Part shown: positions 29,070 to 35,708 of the stretch, piece after piece
Numbering within the stretch: position 1 is the first letter of the stretch
How the letters are laid out: each line of letters starts with the position of its first letter
Assembly (NCBI GenBank): GCA_964348615.1
Contig: CAYGDE010000003.1
Span: 1-35,708 of the forward strand
From: DATIHT01 sp964348615
GTDB lineage: Bacteria > Patescibacteriota > Microgenomatia > Curtissbacterales > GWA2-41-24
Direction: 5' to 3'
DNA length: 35,708 nucleotides
The notes under the pieces: generated by a model
Told to the model about the DNA's origin: nothing
The model's database searches: none
The model's input: only the letters and a program-made list of their open reading frames with translations
Position numbers and translations under genes: made by a program

Positions 29070-29126
29070 TGCTTATCGCAAGATGAGCAAACTGGAAAGG
29101 GCTTCTCGCAAGAGAGGCCTTTTTCT
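29070..29126 (+). ncRNA. Candidate small RNA of two GCAA-tetraloop hairpins with terminator
   Basis: The transcript predicted from the promoter at 29035-29063 consists of hairpin 1, GCTTATC-GCAA-GATGAGC (29071-29088, 7 bp with one G-T pair); a linker AAACTGG; and hairpin 2, AAAGGGCTTCTC (29096-29107), loop GCAA, GAGAGGCC (29112-29119), ending in TTTTT (29120-29124). Hairpin 2 plus the T-run is a good intrinsic terminator. Both loops are the same GNRA tetraloop. It matches no RNA family I know. It lies divergent from xseA and ends 16 bases before the end of the convergent gene 29142-29813. On the minus strand the second hairpin could also end that gene's message. Confidence 0.6.
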
Positions 29127-29141
29127 CGTATTTCTCCTATT

Positions 29142-29813
29142 TTAAAAGTATTTTGTTGAATTTGCTATTTGGTCAAGAACGTTTTTGGCATCTTGGGTGT
29201 TTTCCTTCTCGTCAAGCTGCTGATAGGTAATTGCAAGTGGTGTTTTTTCATCGAATATTAAATATGCGGTTTCCACAAAACCCCGTTTTTTACCATCTGC
29301 GCCAGTTGATGTTAATTCTATTTTTTTAATTGGCCTTCCGTCTATTTGTAAATCCTGGCTTGAAATTACGTTGTGCAAATCGTTTGGGTTTTCCCAAAAA
29401 CTTAATGTTGTTTGCCAATCCGCGGGGTTTATAATTTCAACTTTTATGGGAATTGCGAAGCTTGAAGTTTCGTATGGCACAGCAAAAGAATAAGGGGCAA
29501 AAAAAGTGCATTTTTGGTCTTCTGTATTGTAGGTTGTGAACCAATCTTTTGGATATGAGAATTGAAAACTGTAAACCGTATTCGCGCAGAGTTTTACGTA
29601 TGAGGGAGTAATGGTTGCAACTTGAGTATCTGCGTATGGCACTGGAGAATTAATTGGGCTTTGGGGAAGGTCTTGGGTTTTATCGCCTTTTACCTTTAAA
29701 TTGTTTACAAGACTAGAATTTTTACCCAAAAGGTAAAAACCTAGTCCGTAAACTACGAAAAAAATAATCACTGACGTCAATTTAATGTTTTGTTTAAACT
29801 TGGCAAGAGTCAA
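29142..29813 (-). CDS. Membrane-anchored extracytoplasmic protein, unknown function
   Basis: 223 residues. One N-terminal membrane helix (about 12-30), a Pro/Ser/Thr-rich spacer (about 45-70), then a domain with Y-S-F-Q-F-S-Y-P-K-D-W-F (about 82-93), a cysteine pair (about 76 and 102), and C-terminal helix L-D-Q-I-A-N-S. The F-x-x-Y-P-x-x-W motif recalls small PsbP-like or lipoprotein domains, but no function follows. TTG start with AAGGGA 7 bases upstream and a promoter with perfect TTGACA before it. Confidence 0.65.
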   Translation of the reverse strand: MTLAKFKQNIKLTSVIIFFVVYGLGFYLLGKNSSLVNNLKVKGDKTQDLPQSPINSPVPYADTQVATITPSYVKLCANTVYSFQFSYPKDWFTTYNTEDQKCTFFAPYSFAVPYETSSFAIPIKVEIINPADWQTTLSFWENPNDLHNVISSQDLQIDGRPIKKIELTSTGADGKKRGFVETAYLIFDEKTPLAITYQQLDEKENTQDAKNVLDQIANSTKYF

Positions 29814-29832
29814 TTTTTAATCCCTTTAAAGT

Positions 29833-29862
29833 AGCATAGGGATAAAGACTGTCTCATGTCAA
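29833..29862 (-). promoter_or_regulatory. Promoter of 29142-29813
   Basis: Minus strand: TTGACA (29862-29857), 18 bases, TATGCT (29838-29833), leaving a short leader of about 12 bases that contains the AAGGGA ribosome site before the TTG start. Confidence 0.5.
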
Positions 29863-29885
29863 TTAGTTTGCGTGATTATTCCCTA

Positions 29886-30128
29886 CTATGCAGTTGGTTC
29901 TTCTGCGGGTGTTTCTGTGGGTGTTTCTTCTGGAGTAGGCATGCTATCTCCTGAATCTCCTGCAGGGGTGTCCATAGGAGCACCACCTCCCATACCTGAA
30001 TCGTCTGCTGGAGTGTCCATAGGAGCACCACCTCCCATACCTGAATCGTCCTGAGGAGTTGAACCTCCGTTTGAGTCATCAGCTGGCGGCATTGAGCCAC
30101 CGTTTGTGTCGTTTTGATCTGGATCCAT
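29886..30128 (-). CDS. Small Gly/Pro/Asp/Met-rich low-complexity protein with internal repeat
   Basis: 80 residues, wholly disordered in character. A 15-residue unit D-D-S-G-M-G-G-G-A-P-M-D-T-P-A occurs twice in tandem (about 27-56), then a Glu/Thr/Pro tail. No signal peptide. Coding is supported by the best ribosome binding site in the window (AAAGGAGG, 10 bases before the ATG), rare here. It follows the anchored coiled protein 30174-31238 by 45 bases on the same strand and may be co-transcribed with it. Function unknown. Confidence 0.68.
   Translation of the reverse strand: MDPDQNDTNGGSMPPADDSNGGSTPQDDSGMGGGAPMDTPADDSGMGGGAPMDTPAGDSGDSMPTPEETPTETPAEEPTA
29968..30050. repeat. 45-bp tandem duplication inside the small low-complexity gene
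   Basis: The first 38 bases of the unit starting at 29968 recur exactly from 30013 (45 bases later), in frame. A recent duplication, since third codon positions are identical. Confidence 0.9.
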
Positions 30129-30138
30129 AATTATTTCG

Positions 30139-30146
30139 CCTCCTTT
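30139..30146 (-). promoter_or_regulatory. Strong Shine-Dalgarno site of the small gene 29886-30128
   Basis: AAAGGAGG on the minus strand, 10 bases before ATG 30128. Noted because nearly all other genes here lack such a site. Confidence 0.8.
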
Positions 30147-30173
30147 CTATAAAAATTGATTAAACAAATTTTA

Positions 30174-31238
30174 TCAAATGATAGTGGGTAGTTGTAAAGC
30201 ACTAAAAGTAGGTAGTTTATCCATAATGGATTTTAAGTAGTATTGTGGCGGCTCAACTTTTGGGGTTTTTTCAAAAGAATTTTTCAAAACAACCTGTATT
30301 GCATTCCCCTGCAGTTCAATTGGGGCAAGCCTGTTTAGATTGTGTTGTACATCTACCAATTTGAGTTTTTGGGCAAGGATATTTTGTTCATTTTTTAAAT
30401 TTTCATTTTTGGCATTCGTTAACAGTTGGTAAGCTTTTTCGATTTGCGCAGCGTTGTCTTGGTTTTTGTCGTCTGGTTGGGAAAGAGTATTTATAATGTC
30501 GTCTGAAAGCTTCACCAAAAGAGCTAGGTAGTCTATTTGCGCCTTGTAGTAATCACTTAGTATAGGTGCGGGCGAGAGTTTAGAAAGGGATGCAAGTGAA
30601 ATATTGGCTTCGTCTTTAACATTTTTGTAATAGTTTGTAATTTCAACCTTGTCTTGTTTTTGCCAAAGCAGGTCTTCGGTTAAATGGGGTAAGTAGAATT
30701 TGGGCCCAGAGGCCAGAAGCAGCTGTTTTGCAAAAAGTTGGTCTTTGTAAATATCCGAAAGAACCATGGCAGACTGGCTGTAGAAACTATCTACTTGGTT
30801 GGCAAGTTCTACAAGGTCGCTTGGGATATTTTGTCCTTCAAGGCTTGATTTTTTAGACTGTAAGTTTTGGCTGGTAGCCTCTATTTTAGAAAGAATTCGC
30901 TCAACATCGTCTAGAGACACATAAAAACCTCCGGTTGCTGCCGATGCGGATGATTCTTTAAGACTGTCTACTACTTCTATTTTGTCGCCTGCCACTTTAA
31001 AAGATACTAAGATATCGTTTACCGAATTTATTGCACCGGAAAAATCACTGCTTACGGATTCTAAATATTGGTATTTGGCAACAAGTGGCGCTTCTTTATG
31101 AAACTTGTAGACAGCTGCTGCAAAAATACCAGTAGTTATGAAAATACCAATGAACAGCAATATGGCTATTTTTGAAATTAAAGTGGATTTGGGCTTTTGG
31201 TGAATGTAATCCAAATAATGCCTGTATGATGGTCCCAT
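30174..31238 (-). CDS. Membrane-anchored helical extracytoplasmic protein, unknown function
   Basis: 354 residues. A basic N-terminus, one membrane helix (about 22-45), then about 300 mostly helical residues outside with heptad-like spacing of leucines, and an N-terminal part rich in S, D and V. The pattern resembles sensor-type or scaffold domains with long helices, but no motif is recognised. No kinase or signalling domain follows. The last 13 codons lie in a TAC-rich stretch (30181-30222) like the 7-periodic tracts elsewhere. Confidence 0.65.
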   Translation of the reverse strand: MGPSYRHYLDYIHQKPKSTLISKIAILLFIGIFITTGIFAAAVYKFHKEAPLVAKYQYLESVSSDFSGAINSVNDILVSFKVAGDKIEVVDSLKESSASAATGGFYVSLDDVERILSKIEATSQNLQSKKSSLEGQNIPSDLVELANQVDSFYSQSAMVLSDIYKDQLFAKQLLLASGPKFYLPHLTEDLLWQKQDKVEITNYYKNVKDEANISLASLSKLSPAPILSDYYKAQIDYLALLVKLSDDIINTLSQPDDKNQDNAAQIEKAYQLLTNAKNENLKNEQNILAQKLKLVDVQHNLNRLAPIELQGNAIQVVLKNSFEKTPKVEPPQYYLKSIMDKLPTFSALQLPTII

Positions 31239-31350
31239 CTTTGATTTTTGTATATTAATTTAATGTAACATCTTCTCCAATATTAATCCAAAACTCCTTG
31301 TTGATTTTCGGTTTTTATTCGGATAGCATGAGAGAAGAAATGCTTGAGAC

Positions 31351-32610
31351 ATGCAAGGCGCTACTCGGACTATCATCCATGCCGATTTAAATAGCTTTTT
31401 TGCCATGGCAGAGCAACAAACTAATCCTCGCTTGCGCGGAAAGCCTATTGGTATTATTAAGGCAAAAGGCAGGGCTTGCATAATTGCAGCTTCGGTTGAA
31501 GCAAAGAAGCAAGGAGTTGTAACCGGAACAAATGTGTTTGAGGCTAAAAAACTTTGTCCACAAATAATTTTAATTCCTGCGAATTTTTCAAAATATGAAG
31601 ACTTTAGCTTGCAATTTATTAATATCTGCAAAAGGTATTCTTACCTTTGTGAAGTATTTTCTCTGGACGAGTGCTTCATAGATGTTACCGAAACAGAAAA
31701 ATTCTTTGGGGGAGTTTTAACGCTTGCCTATGATATTAAAAAAAGACTTTCTGCAGTGGGCGATTATATGACTTGCTCTGTGGGAATTTCACACAACAGA
31801 CTCCTTGCCAAACTTGCTTCTGAACAAATTAAGCCAGACGGGTTATTTTTAATAACAGAAGCCAATGTTTTTTCGGTTTTGGATAAATCCCAATTAACTG
31901 ATGTGTGCGGATTGGGATGGGCACTTGAAAAACGCCTATTGGCACTGGGAATTGATAGTTTCCCAAAGCTTAGGGGCAAAAGCATGGAATTCTTACATGC
32001 GCATTTTGGACCTGTGTGGTCGGTGCATCTTTATAACCTCTGCAGAGGTATAGACCCGACACCAGTTTGTGACGTGTCTAGTCTTGCCGATGCAAAAAGT
32101 GTGGGGCGAACTTATACTACCCACCGCAACTTATATAAGCCGGACGAAGTTTTCCGGCTTGTTAGAAATTTGTGTGAAGAAACTGCCGCAAAGGCTAGGC
32201 AAATGCACCTTTCGGGAAGGTATGTTGGCTTTGTGCTTAGAGGACAGGATATGTTTTATGGCCATAGGACTTTAAAAAATTATATAAACGACGGAAAAAA
32301 ACTTTTTGACATTTGTGTGGCCATTTCTAAAAACTGGAATTTTTGCAACGCTAAAGATTCTTATGTACGCTTTTGCGGCATAACATTGGGTATGCTTGCT
32401 CCAGTAAAATATAATCCTACTCCCCTTTTCCCTTGGGACATAAAAAGAAATAACCTGGTTTCATCTTTGGATAGAATTAATGGAAAATATGGCGATTATA
32501 CTGTTTTCCCTGCGCAACTTTTGGGGATGCAAATAATAAGACCAGAGGTGAATGGCTATTTTGGAGACAAAGTTTATCGCCTTAAGAAACTTCAAAATAC
32601 TAATATTTGA
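31351..32610 (+). CDS. Y-family (translesion) DNA polymerase, DinB/UmuC type
   Basis: 419 residues, polymerising across damaged template. Catalytic metal ligands are all present: Asp12 in I-I-H-A-D-L-N-S-F-F-A, and Asp106-Glu107 in S-L-D-E-C-F-I-D-V, so it is active rather than an ImuB-like inactive form. Also seen: C-S-V-G-I-S-H-N-R-L-L-A-K-L-A-S (about 146-161), the HhH region V-C-G-L-G-W-A-L-E-K-R-L (about 188-199), and a little-finger domain (about 240-350) with V-G-R-T-Y-T-T. Longer than DinB by about 65 residues at the C-terminus. A recognisable copy of the uvrB-lexA palindrome is not found upstream. No SD; the ATG is the first after an in-frame stop (31345-31347). Confidence 0.9.
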   Translation: MQGATRTIIHADLNSFFAMAEQQTNPRLRGKPIGIIKAKGRACIIAASVEAKKQGVVTGTNVFEAKKLCPQIILIPANFSKYEDFSLQFINICKRYSYLCEVFSLDECFIDVTETEKFFGGVLTLAYDIKKRLSAVGDYMTCSVGISHNRLLAKLASEQIKPDGLFLITEANVFSVLDKSQLTDVCGLGWALEKRLLALGIDSFPKLRGKSMEFLHAHFGPVWSVHLYNLCRGIDPTPVCDVSSLADAKSVGRTYTTHRNLYKPDEVFRLVRNLCEETAAKARQMHLSGRYVGFVLRGQDMFYGHRTLKNYINDGKKLFDICVAISKNWNFCNAKDSYVRFCGITLGMLAPVKYNPTPLFPWDIKRNNLVSSLDRINGKYGDYTVFPAQLLGMQIIRPEVNGYFGDKVYRLKKLQNTNI

Positions 32611-32690
32611 CACCCAATAGAAATTGAGCGATATTTAAGACGTAATGAAATTTTCACACAAAAGATGTATAATTATCCTATAGTTTAAAT

Positions 32691-34025
32691 ATGGTCAGTC
32701 TTGAGGCAAGGGCAAGTATTTACTCCTCTGCCCAAAGAGATACCCAAGCCGCTATTGGCGAAGAGGGATGGAGGGCCTCGGGCAACGACCAGGACTTCGG
32801 AAATTTCTTCTCCAGAGATTCAGCAATTTGTGGTCTTTTTAGACTGCATCGTGTACACAATTACTTAAAACAAACCGATATAAATTCGTCTGGGCCTGAC
32901 TTTTTGGACCATCCGGACTTTAAGCCAGTAAGAGACAGCTTAAGGACTATGGCCCGTTACCAAGGAACTACGGTTGATCTTTCGCGTGATGAACGAAGGG
33001 GTAAGATACCTCATGAGCTGCGTTTTTGGGATACCGATAAAAATATTTCGAGGTTGCAGCAATTAGCAAATTCAAGGTGGCCCGTGGATGAAAATGGACT
33101 GAGATATTATGGCGCAGTTGACCCTACTATGCTTTTTGTAAAAGATGTATGCGAATATTATTTGGTTTCAAGCGATCTTGCGTTTTTCATGGAGTTGGAA
33201 CCTAATTTAGATTCTGCTCTTAGTTGGATAAAGAAAGATGGCGATTCTTATGGTGATGGTTATATAAGGTACTCTGCAGATAATAGGTTCGCGCTTTTAA
33301 ACCAAGGATGGAAAGATTCTTTGGATTCCATCGAAGTTTTAAAAAACGAGAGACCGCGTGAACCTATCGCCTTAGTTGAGGTTCAGGGTTACACTTATAT
33401 GGCTTATCTTTCGGCGGCAGAAGCTTATAGGAAAAGGGGTTCTGTTGGGGATGTTGAAAAGGCAAAGGAATTGTATCAAAGGGCAGGGGCGCTTAAGGTT
33501 GCTTTTAATCGGGATTTTTGGGCGGAGAGTAAAGGTTTTTTTGCTTATGCTTTGGATGGGAACAATCATCAGGTAAATGAAATCACTTCTAACGCTGGCC
33601 ATCTGTTGATGAGTGGTATTGTGGATGATGACAAATTGCCACAAGTTGTTTCTAGGCTTTTGGAGTCAGATATGTTCACAAATGGTGGGATAAGGACGCT
33701 GAGCAGCAACTCCGAGTTTTTTACCCAAGAACACCCCGCGGGTTATCATAGAGGAACAATATGGACACACGATAATGCTCTGATTTATCTGGGATTACTA
33801 TCTTCCGGTTTTTTGAAAGAAGCAATTTTGGTGAGGGATACTATTATGGAAGCTCAACTTGTGCTGTGCGAAAAGTATGGTGTTATTAACGCCGAACTTC
33901 ATTGTTGTGATGAAAATGGCAATGTAATTCCTTACGTACAAGCCCAGCGGCCTCAAACGTGGGTGGGAGAAGCAAATCTTATGATGCTTGATGAGTTGGA
34001 AATGCAACGATTAGATTCCGTTTAG
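32691..34025 (+). CDS. Glucosidase of the amylo-alpha-1,6-glucosidase / GH63-like (alpha/alpha)6 barrel type
   Basis: 444 residues, cytoplasmic. Landmarks: D-F-G-N-F-F-S-R-D-S-A-I-C-G-L-F (about 35-50), N-Q-G-W-K-D-S-L-D-S-I (about 204-214), V-E-V-Q-G-Y-T-Y-M-A-Y (about 228-238), G-G-I-R-T-L-S-S (about 336-343), and Y-H-R-G-T-I-W-T-H-D-N-A-L-I (about 358-371), close to the Y-H-x-G-x-x-W-P-H-D-N of glycogen-debranching C-terminal domains. It probably removes glucose from alpha-glucans or short oligosaccharides; bond type is uncertain. There is no partner glycogen gene in view. TATAGT ends 6 bases before the ATG (32679-32684), and TTGACA-17-GATATT (32607-32635) offers a second promoter. Converges on the CvpA-CAP gene with 4 bases overlap. 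Confidence 0.8.
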   Translation: MVSLEARASIYSSAQRDTQAAIGEEGWRASGNDQDFGNFFSRDSAICGLFRLHRVHNYLKQTDINSSGPDFLDHPDFKPVRDSLRTMARYQGTTVDLSRDERRGKIPHELRFWDTDKNISRLQQLANSRWPVDENGLRYYGAVDPTMLFVKDVCEYYLVSSDLAFFMELEPNLDSALSWIKKDGDSYGDGYIRYSADNRFALLNQGWKDSLDSIEVLKNERPREPIALVEVQGYTYMAYLSAAEAYRKRGSVGDVEKAKELYQRAGALKVAFNRDFWAESKGFFAYALDGNNHQVNEITSNAGHLLMSGIVDDDKLPQVVSRLLESDMFTNGGIRTLSSNSEFFTQEHPAGYHRGTIWTHDNALIYLGLLSSGFLKEAILVRDTIMEAQLVLCEKYGVINAELHCCDENGNVIPYVQAQRPQTWVGEANLMMLDELEMQRLDSV

Positions 34026-34978
34026 TTTGTAAATACTTGCACAAAAACCTTTCCGTATATGCCAGCATCAACTACGCCAATGCCAACTTTTCTAAATGCC
34101 GGGTCTAAAATATTTCTTTTGTGCCCGGGACTGTTCATAAGGCCTGCATGGGCTGTTGATACGTTGGGGGCAAAAGCCAGGTTTTCACCTGCTGTCGCAT
34201 AGGAAACATTTGATTCTGATAACCTATCACCAACGTCTTTTCCCTCTGGGGAATAATGGCAGAAATAGTTCCTATTTATCATGTCTTTGGAATAGTCCCT
34301 GGCAATTTGTCTAATATTATCTTCTTGCACAAGCGGCGAACTACCTACCTTTGCCCTCTCTTTGTTTAGGGCCTCCAACATTACAGTTTCGCTAGTTTTG
34401 TCTGTCGATGTACTAGGTGTCGAAAAGCCTAATTTTTGACATTCTTTTTCTGTGGGCGAAACCGTTAAAAAAGTAAAACTTTTTTTAGTTATCGGGCCAA
34501 AAATATTATTAAAAGGTTTTTCCAGAGTGGTTGCACTGTTTATTAAATGTGGGGCAATTTTGGATTTGAAAATATCACCTTTTTGTTGTGTATTTAAGGG
34601 CAGTGAAATTGCAAAAATTAGCAAAAATGAAGCTAAAAGCAGAGCATTTAGCGAAGAAGGGATAAAACCGAGATATTTATTAACAGGGGTTTGGTGTGTT
34701 TTTTCAAAAATTTTCTTAAAAAAACCAGTGAAAAGCGTAAAAAAGATTGCTTCTGTTGCTATCCAGACCAGCAAAAAACCTATTGGGTCGGCACCGATTC
34801 TTGGAACACTTAGAAGATTTGTTAAAAGCTGCGAAGCAAATGTGTAAAAAGTAAGTGCTGTGACAAGCGAAACCAAAAGCCCAATAATGTCGAAAAGCTG
34901 CACCAAAAAACCACGCTTTTGTCCTTCGACTGCGAAAAATATAACTACACCTATGATTGCTGCATCGACCCAATTCAT
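34022..34978 (-). CDS. CvpA-type membrane domain fused to extracellular CAP/SCP domain
   Basis: 318 residues. The N-terminal half (about 1-130) has four membrane helices and the CvpA pattern W-V-D-A-A-I-I-G-V-V-I-F-F-A-V-E-G-Q-K-R-G-F (start). A linker (about 135-190) leads to a CAP/SCP domain (about 195-318) with L-E-A-L-N-K-E-R, C-H-Y-S-P-E-G, A-G-E-N-L-A-F, W/L-M-N-S-P-G-H-K-R-N-I-L and V-G-I-G-V-V. CAP residues His and Glu (H-Y-S, G-E-N, G-H) are present. CvpA proteins are tied to colicin V export and surface functions in other bacteria; CAP domains bind sterols, peptidoglycan or metals. An extracellular surface role is inferred. Exposed domain outside the cell. Confidence 0.87.
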   Translation of the reverse strand: MNWVDAAIIGVVIFFAVEGQKRGFLVQLFDIIGLLVSLVTALTFYTFASQLLTNLLSVPRIGADPIGFLLVWIATEAIFFTLFTGFFKKIFEKTHQTPVNKYLGFIPSSLNALLLASFLLIFAISLPLNTQQKGDIFKSKIAPHLINSATTLEKPFNNIFGPITKKSFTFLTVSPTEKECQKLGFSTPSTSTDKTSETVMLEALNKERAKVGSSPLVQEDNIRQIARDYSKDMINRNYFCHYSPEGKDVGDRLSESNVSYATAGENLAFAPNVSTAHAGLMNSPGHKRNILDPAFRKVGIGVVDAGIYGKVFVQVFTN

Positions 34979-35052
34979 AATTGGGGATATTATATCTGAT
35001 AAACCTCAGAATTTAGAGAAAAAAGTACTTTTGTCTGTGGTTTAACCTTAAT

Positions 35053-35081
35053 TTGATAATACTTAAGTGGAGTAGTAGTAT
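35053..35081 (+). promoter_or_regulatory. Promoter of the 35091 gene
   Basis: TTGATA (35053-35058), 17 bases, TAGTAT (35076-35081). ATG 35082 touches the -10; the next in-frame ATG at 35091 lies 9 bases further, where transcription should begin, exactly as at 4695-4710. Confidence 0.55.
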
Positions 35082-35090
35082 ATGCAGTTG

Positions 35091-35552
35091 ATGTCAAATT
35101 CTCCGGAACGAAGTAATGAAATCGCATCAACTCCTGCTTATAACTCGGACTCGTTAGAAGCGCAAGTTTTAAAGGTCGCTATAGATAAAGGCATTTCCGG
35201 TATATATGCGGTCGAGGGAAATATGTATTTCGACGTTTCGCTTACATTTTCGGGTCAAGAATTTTTGTCTCAAGTACTTTCCCATCAAAATATTGAAGCT
35301 GCAAGAATTCTTACTGAGGCTGAACAAGCTGATAAGCGTGCATCGGACCAAGAAATATATCTTAGGTATACTGCGACTAAATTTGAACGAGTCCATTCAA
35401 AAACACGAGCATTTATAATCCTGCAGGAAGCGATTGCTGCCGAGCATAGGAAAAGGGCTGCTGAATTGCTTGGTTTAGAAAGCGATAATTTGCCACGTGT
35501 CAGATCTTTGGTAGAAGAAATAGTAGATAGCGTCCTTACAGCTTCAAAGTAA
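35091..35552 (+). CDS. Small helical protein, unknown function
   Basis: 153 residues from ATG 35091 (156 from 35082). A polar N-terminal tail (about 1-18), then L-E-A-Q-V-L-K-V-A-I-D-K-G-I-S-G-I-Y-A-V, a short strand part, and long charged helices (about 70-150) rich in A, E and R. No signal peptide or membrane helix. No family recognised. It is a one-gene transcript convergent with tRNA-Glu. Confidence 0.68.
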   Translation: MSNSPERSNEIASTPAYNSDSLEAQVLKVAIDKGISGIYAVEGNMYFDVSLTFSGQEFLSQVLSHQNIEAARILTEAEQADKRASDQEIYLRYTATKFERVHSKTRAFIILQEAIAAEHRKRAAELLGLESDNLPRVRSLVEEIVDSVLTASK

Positions 35553-35574
35553 ATTAAAAAAGCGGATAACCAGG

Positions 35575-35649
35575 TGGTGGCTCCACGGGGAGTCGAACCC
35601 CGCTTTGGACCTTGAAAGGGTCCCGTCCTAACCGATAGACGATGGAGCC
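35575..35649 (-). tRNA. tRNA-Glu (anticodon TTC), CCA encoded
   Basis: Minus strand: acceptor GGCTCCA/TGGAGCC, D arm GTCT/GGAC, anticodon stem GGACC/GGTCC with loop CTTTCAA giving TTC, T loop TTCGACT, discriminator A followed by CCA (35577-35575), unlike the other three tRNAs here, which lack CCA. Confidence 0.94.
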
Positions 35650-35693
35650 TCATTTACATTCGTTACCTCGTCTGATTCTCGCTTGCGCTCGAA

Positions 35694-35708
35694 ATAGACG
35701 ATGGAGCC
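35694..35708 (-). repeat. 15-base repeat of the tRNA-Glu 5' end at the window edge
   Basis: ATAGACGATGGAGCC at 35694-35708 repeats 35635-35649, the first 15 bases of tRNA-Glu, and reaches the last base of the window. Beyond it (toward lower coordinates) the two sequences differ, so it is not a full second tRNA in view. May be a partial tRNA copy, an attachment-type repeat, or an assembly end effect. Confidence 0.7.

Noticed and set aside
29096..29124. Hairpin as only the terminator of 29142-29813
   Set aside because: On the minus strand the T-tract is just three bases, while on the plus strand it is a full T-run preceded by a strong promoter and another hairpin. A double role is still possible.
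31328..31390. Twenty-codon frame overlapping the start of the Y-family polymerase gene
   Set aside because: Could be a regulatory leader peptide, but no ribosome site, no convincing promoter and no distinctive sequence; chance is likely.
1..35708. Alternative genetic code with TGA as glycine, as in some CPR groups
   Set aside because: TGA ends several well-defined genes at the expected family length (for example the Y-family polymerase and the YvcK-like gene) and does not occur inside conserved frames.

Overview
The window looks like chromosomal DNA of a bacterium from the Candidate Phyla Radiation (Patescibacteria), perhaps of the Microgenomates type. This is inferred, since no rRNA or ribosomal protein is present to prove it. 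The supporting signs are AT-rich, tightly packed genes, shortened versions of household proteins (UvrC without its C-terminal end, a short RsmI, a 229-residue DNA polymerase III delta), many membrane-anchored proteins of unknown function, and almost no Shine-Dalgarno sites. TGA, TAA and TAG all act as ordinary stops, so code 11 applies. No stretch over 300 bases lacks a gene or gene remnant.

Layout. 1-1744 is an accessory-looking strip: the N-terminal part of a terminase-small-subunit-like HTH protein running off the left edge (minus strand), a small disordered protein, an orphan gene at 922-1557, and two protein-like reading-frame remnants flanking it. 1741-5486 holds a gluzincin peptidase resembling the M49 group, an M50-like membrane peptidase, a PNPOx-fold protein, an anchored protein and an EEP-family hydrolase. 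5500-5777 carries tRNA-Arg(TCT), tRNA-Gly(TCC) and tRNA-His(GTG). 5790-17145 is a long minus-strand run: uvrB, uvrA, a secreted transglutaminase-like protein, uvrC, a YvlD-like membrane protein, a YvcK/CofD-like protein, secG and an anchored solute-binding protein. lexA (17276-17893) is divergent from uvrB, and a perfect 18-bp inverted repeat lies between them. An atypical NRAMP transporter, rsmI, and a ParB-like/sigma-region-4-like protein follow. 21675-26810 is a lower-glycolysis operon ppsA-eno-gpmI. 26865-29006 is xseA-xseB-holA. 29142-31238 encodes three exported or disordered proteins. 31351-34978 has a Y-family DNA polymerase, a glucosidase of the amylo-alpha-1,6-glucosidase type, and a CvpA-CAP fusion. 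The right end has an unknown small protein, tRNA-Glu(TTC), and a repeat of that tRNA's 5' end at the window edge.

Main observations. (1) Many transcription-unit-leading genes start 6-9 nt after a sigma70-type -10 box, which implies leaderless mRNAs; this also corrects several start codons. (2) A compact RNA gene appears to lie at about 29070-29126: a TTGACA-17-TATATT promoter, two hairpins each capped by a GCAA tetraloop, and a T-tract terminator. (3) The protein at 19887-21674 joins a ParB/Srx-like domain to two sigma-region-4-like HTH segments. (4) Tracts with a 7-base period recur in and around uvrA, the transglutaminase gene and the uvrC downstream gap. (5) The lexA/uvrB intergenic palindrome is a candidate SOS operator for this lineage.
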